The notes under the pieces were generated by a model, which did no database searches, was not told the DNA's origin, and saw only the letters and a list, made by a program, of their open reading frames with translations. DNA of 64,000 nucleotides from Bidens hawaiensis. Its lineage: Eukaryota > Streptophyta > Magnoliopsida > Asterales > Asteraceae. Below are positions 59,836-64,000 of the stretch, one piece after another (the first letter of the stretch is position 1; each line of letters opens with the position of its first letter). Location: NCBI GenBank assembly GCA_021521415.1, contig JAIQDT010014626.1:124001-188000 (forward strand), in the 5' to 3' direction. A program made the position numbers and the translations under genes.

Positions 59836-62800
59836 TCCTTTGCTTTAATCGTGCAGGAACAGTTGAACAGGGCTGCAAACAATCTATGGGTTGTGGATAG
59901 CGGTTGTTCCCGGCACATGACGGGTAACAAGAACTTGTTACACGAATGGAAACCTGTTCAAGGAGGAAGAGTGAGTTTTGCTGGAGAGAGCGGTGGAAGG
60001 ATTACAGGAATAGGGACGGTGACTAACGAAAAAATGACGTTAGAGAAAGTGAATTTCGTTGAAGAACTGAAGCATAATCTGCTGAGTGTATCGCAGATCT
60101 GTGACAAAGATTACACCGTGCACTTTACCAAGAATGAAGCGATCGTGCTGTATCCTGGTTTCAAGATACCAGAGGATTGGATAGTTATGAAGGCTCCAAG
60201 AGAAAAGAATACATATATTATGGACATGAGGTCGACTGAGATGGCCACAGAAGAATCGTGTCTTCTGTCAAAAGCAACTGAATCGGAGTCTGAGTTATGG
60301 CATAGAAGAATGGGGCATATTCATCTTCGGAAAATGAACTACATTGTCAAGAATGGGCTTGTGCTGGGTGTTCCCTTGAAGAATTTCAACTTTGAAGACC
60401 AATGCTTATCGTGCAAAAAGGGAAAGCAACACAAGAAAACCCATCACACCAAGAAGGTTAATTCTATAGTCAGTACCCTAGACCTACTTCACATGGATCT
60501 CTTCGGTCCCGTGAATGTAAAAAGTCTAGGTGGAACATCATACTGCTTGGTGATAACTGATGATTTCTCTCGATATTCTTGGGTATATTTCCTGAAGTCA
60601 AAGGATGAAACGGTTCAGATGGTAAAAAATTTGATTACCAAAGTTGAGAATATCATGGGGAAAAGGGTTAAATACATCATGAGTGACAATGGGACAAAGT
60701 TCAAAAATTATGAGATGGAGATCTTCTGCTTACAGAAAGGGAGAGAACACCAGTACAGCGCTCCGTATACTCCGCAACAAAATGGAGTGGCTGAGAGGAA
60801 GAACAGAACGCTAATTGAAGGAGCCAGAACCATGCTGGCTGATTCGAAACTTGCTGTGGTGTTCTGGGCTGAAGCTGTTGCAACAGCCTGTTATATCCTT
60901 AATAGAGTTTTAACTGTTAAAAGACTGAATAAAACATGTTATGAACTTATGCATGGGAGAAAGCCCAACTTGAGTGGTTTCGAACCATTCGGGTCCCCGT
61001 GTTCGATATTAAAGACAAATTCTAAATTTGGTGAAATAGCCGACGAAGGTATTTTAGTCGGATATGTTGTTGGGACTCCCAATAGACGAGTCTTTAATAC
61101 ATCGACCAGCAAGGTTGAGGTGGTGTGTAACACTGATATCACAAGTTACAAATCACCAAAACCAAGCACGGGACCCGCTGGGGTTTTCGACCATGATAGG
61201 CTTTTTAAATCTTTTAACATGCCTTATTTGGATTGTGCAGAAGTTGATGAGAGAATTGCTACGAAGATAATTTACGATGAGGAAGACACTTTGGTGCAAC
61301 GACCGCAGTATGATGAATGTCAGCCTTCCTCGTCAAATGCTGTCGATACCCCTGCTGCCTCTACAGAAGAGGAATTCTTCAATCCGTTTCACTCTCAACA
61401 ACAATCACCCATTGATGAGATACCTTCGAACCTGGAAGACAATCTACAAGTCAGTTCGGTTCCGACTACGAGAATTCACAAAAATCACCCTTTGGAGAAC
61501 GTGATAGGTGATCTGTCCGACGGTGTACAAACAAGACAAAGCTTGAATGAGCACACCTTTGTTTACACAAGCATTAAAGAATCAGGCATCATTAACGAAT
61601 GCTTGTACACCTGCTTCATCAGCCAGATTGAACCAAAAAACTATCAAATGGCTCTCAAGGACAGCTCGTGGGTCAAAGCCATGCAAGAAGAGTTAGCCCA
61701 GTTCAAAAAGATGGAGGTATGGAACTTGGTTGCAAAACCGAAGAATGTGCATGCGATTGGCACCAAATGGGTTTTTAAATGCAAGAGAGATGAGAAAGGG
61801 ATTATTATCAGGAACAACGCGAGGCTGGTTGTAAAAGGTTTTAATCAGCAAGAGGGGATTGACTACAATGAGGTGTTTGCTCCTGTGGCGAGATTGGAAG
61901 CCATTCGATTGTTTTTGGCATTTGCTGCACACAAGGAGATGAAGGTATTTCAGTTAGACATGAAGAGTGCGTTCCTTAACGGTAAAGTCGATGAGGTTGT
62001 GTACGTTGAGCAACCTCCGGGTTTTCCTGACCCAGACTTTCCTGATCACGTGTACAAGCTAAGTAAAGCACTGTATGGGCTACATCAGGCCCCTCGTGCC
62101 TGGTACTCAACACTATCCGATTACTTGCTTGAGAATGAGTTTGAAAGGGGTAAGATTGATAGCACATTGTTCTTTAAGAGAAAAGGAGCAACTTTCTTCT
62201 GGTGCAAGTCTACGTGGACGACATCATCTTTGCTGCATCAAAAGTCGCCATGTGTCAGGAGTTTGAGGCCGTCATGAAAAGGAGGTTTGAAATGAGTGCT
62301 ATGGGTGAACTAACTTTCTTTTTAGGACTGCAGGTTGATCAGAAGAAAGATGGGATGTTCATTCATCAGACTAAGTATATCCATGATGTTCTCAAACGCT
62401 TCAAGATGGAGGACAGCACTCCATTTGATACTCCAGTCTGGGTCAACCATAAATTGGGTGCTGATTCAGACAGTGATGCAGACGTGGACCCAACCCAATA
62501 TCGGGCAATAATAGGTTCTTTAATGTACTTAACTGCTTCTAGACCTGATATTATGTTTGCAGTTGTTCTTTGTGCACGCTTTCAGGCAAACCCATAGGAA
62601 TCTCATTTGAAGGGTGCGAAGAGGATATTGCGCTATCTCAAAGGCAAACCTAAGCTGGGGTTGTGGTACACGAGAGGAGGAGACTTGGAGTTGGTCGCCT
62701 ACACGGATTCTGATTATGGAGGATGCAATCAGAATCGGAAGTCAACAACATGTGGTTTTCAGTTTCTTGGAGGCAGATTAGTGTCATGGCAATGCAAGAA

Positions 62801-63158
62801 GCAGACCTCTGTCGCCATTTCAACCTGTGAAGCAGAATACATGGCAGCATCAAACTGCTGCTCCCAGGTTCTTTGGATTCAACAACAGTTGCGCGATTAT
62901 GGTCTGAATTTCACTCATACTCCTATTTGCATTGATAACACTGCTGCTATCTCAGTAACTAACAATCCCGTAAAGCACAGTAAAACTAAACATATTGACA
63001 TCCGTCATCATTTTATACGGGATTGTGCTGAGAAGAAACTGATTGTGCTCGAAAAGGTTGATACATTAGATATTTTCGCTGACTTGTTTACTAAAGCATT
63101 TGACAAAAATCGTTTTCAAAACTTTGTTGAGCTGAATGGGATGATCAATCCCGAGTAA
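59836..63158 (+). pseudogene. Copia pol: protease, integrase, RT, RNase H
   Basis: Same frame as the second part of gag, separated by one TAA. Protease LWVVDSGCSRHMTGN (59887). Integrase has the zinc finger (HRRMGHIHLRKM ... CLSCKKGKQ) and the Asp-Asp-Glu residues in HMDLFGPV, MSDNGTKF and NGVAERKNR. RT begins WVFKCKRDEKG (61759) and includes QLDMKSAFLNGKV. A frameshift near 62195 precedes the catalytic QVYVDDIIFA. RNase H reads AYTDSDYGGC, STCEAEYMA and HIDIRHHFIRD. A TAG at 62595 interrupts RLQ-type ARFQANP/ESHLKGAKRIL, and the frame ends MINPE at 63158. Two lesions make it non-functional, though decay is mild. Confidence 0.9.
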
Positions 63159-64000
63159 CCGTGTTTTTGTCTTTATTTAAAAAAAAAAAAAAAACGTCAC
63201 TATCGCTTAGAATTATGTCAGTTGCCTCAGTTTGAAGGACATATCTTCGGATATGTTTGGTCCTCATTTCTACTTGTAGAATATGAGGATAGCCATTAAC
63301 CAGATGACTGAAAGTGACCGGGGCGGTTTATGATGTGTTTTATTCTTTCGCTGAAAATTAGTCGATCATACTTAGTTAGAAGGACACATACTTGTATGTG
63401 GTCGGTCCAGCTGATCCATTGGATCTTCAGGATAGCCGTTTACCTGAAAACTTCAATTTGATCGGGGCGATTGAAGTTAAAATTTCTACGGGAGATGAAA
63501 TTATTTTTCAAGTCTACTACTTCGTAAGAAGTTCCTTTACTATGTTTAACAGAAAATTGATCCAACCTTGGAAAGTGATAGATATACTGATTCTGTGTGC
63601 TTAACTAGTGAAGTTATTAGGCCTAAAAGACTTTAGAACAGTCATTGTATGTCATGGTGCTTTTATGGTGCGTAAAAGTAGAAGTGATACTAACTAAATC
63701 TACTCAATTTTACGTGGAAATTCCTTAAGAGTTGTGCATGTCTCCATATATATCTTTCCGAATGATAGGCAGAAAAGCGATTACCCAGTCATACACGAGC
63801 CCGTGAGTGTTCTGATTCCCGTGAAGATAGCGTGTCAAGAAACTGCAGTGATCCAGATTCGGGACTTGCAGTAGTTTATCTGAAGTTGTGTAAATACTTA
63901 AAAAAAAATATGTGTGTGTTATTGAGACATTCTAGAGTTCATAATGATAAGACTTCTCAATCAAGATGTTAGAAAGAGAACGGGAAGAAGAGTCTAAAGA
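63159..64000 (+). other. 3' non-coding region of the copia element with paired hairpin repeats
   Basis: Starts with a run of about 17 A. Two degenerate copies of a roughly 100-bp block (63233-63333 and 63380-63478) each open with GAAGGACA plus a hairpin and end GATAGCC...GGGGCG. No ORF of note, and no LTR start seen. Confidence 0.65.

Larger units (their letters stand above)
56423..64000 (+). mobile_element. Ty1/copia element, SIRE/Maximus-like, 3' end outside the window
   Basis: Inserted in the gag of the third gypsy element. Order is 5' LTR/leader, gag, AP, IN, RT, RNase H, with integrase before RT as in copia. A long 3' non-coding region follows pol. The 3' LTR is not reached by 64000. 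Confidence 0.88.

Overview
This is nuclear DNA from a flowering plant. It holds two spliced plant genes (an ANP/NPK1-type MAPKKK and a kinesin-14) in a dense, nested set of plant transposons: Ty3/gypsy, Ty1/copia, RTE LINEs, SINE-like repeats, hAT, PIF/Harbinger, Helitron and a Cassandra-type TRIM. Intron structure and element families indicate a eudicot. The retroelement styles remind me of Asteraceae (lettuce, sunflower, daisy group), but I cannot prove that from the sequence.

Layout. 1-5341: 5' half of the MAPKKK gene, minus strand, running off the left edge. One kinase-domain intron carries a 5'-truncated RTE LINE with an 11-bp target duplication. 5696-16143: a probable small Helitron split by a complete, young Ty3/gypsy chromovirus-like element (5920-15290) with two 2.35-kb LTRs, a TTAAA duplication and a gag-pol frame broken only by stop codons. 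16384-17383: a 1.0-kb Harbinger element (TTA duplication) containing a SINE. 17600-21971: a 4.4-kb hAT element (8-bp duplication) with a decayed transposase and, in its 3' part, four tandem 315-bp units. Each unit carries an antisense TATA box, an ATG and a BED zinc finger. 22292-27368: a complete kinesin-14 gene on the minus strand, 11 coding exons summing to 749 codons plus stop. Two introns are filled with degenerate tandem repeats, and one also holds a second tiny insertion of the same RTE family.

28440-44937 is a graveyard of truncated retroelements joined end to end. It contains an Athila-like element with an ATHILA ORF-1-type region and its 3' LTR, a Cassandra LTR with an embedded 5S rRNA-like promoter, a heavily mutated gypsy element, and the 5' end of a copia element. 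44938-51920 is AT-rich and non-coding, with a foldback element, minisatellites and a Helitron terminus. 51921-56422 is the 5' part of another gypsy element whose U3 has six CACGTG boxes and which carries an extra acidic ORF before gag. That gag is interrupted by a SIRE-like copia element, which runs from 56423 past the right edge.

Only the two spliced genes look like host genes. The rest records repeated insertion. The observations I rate highest are the antisense BED-finger array inside the hAT element, the G-box array and extra ORF of the third gypsy element, the contrast between near-identical LTRs and a dead polyprotein in the first gypsy element, and the reiterated family-specific motifs in the 5' regions of two copia elements.
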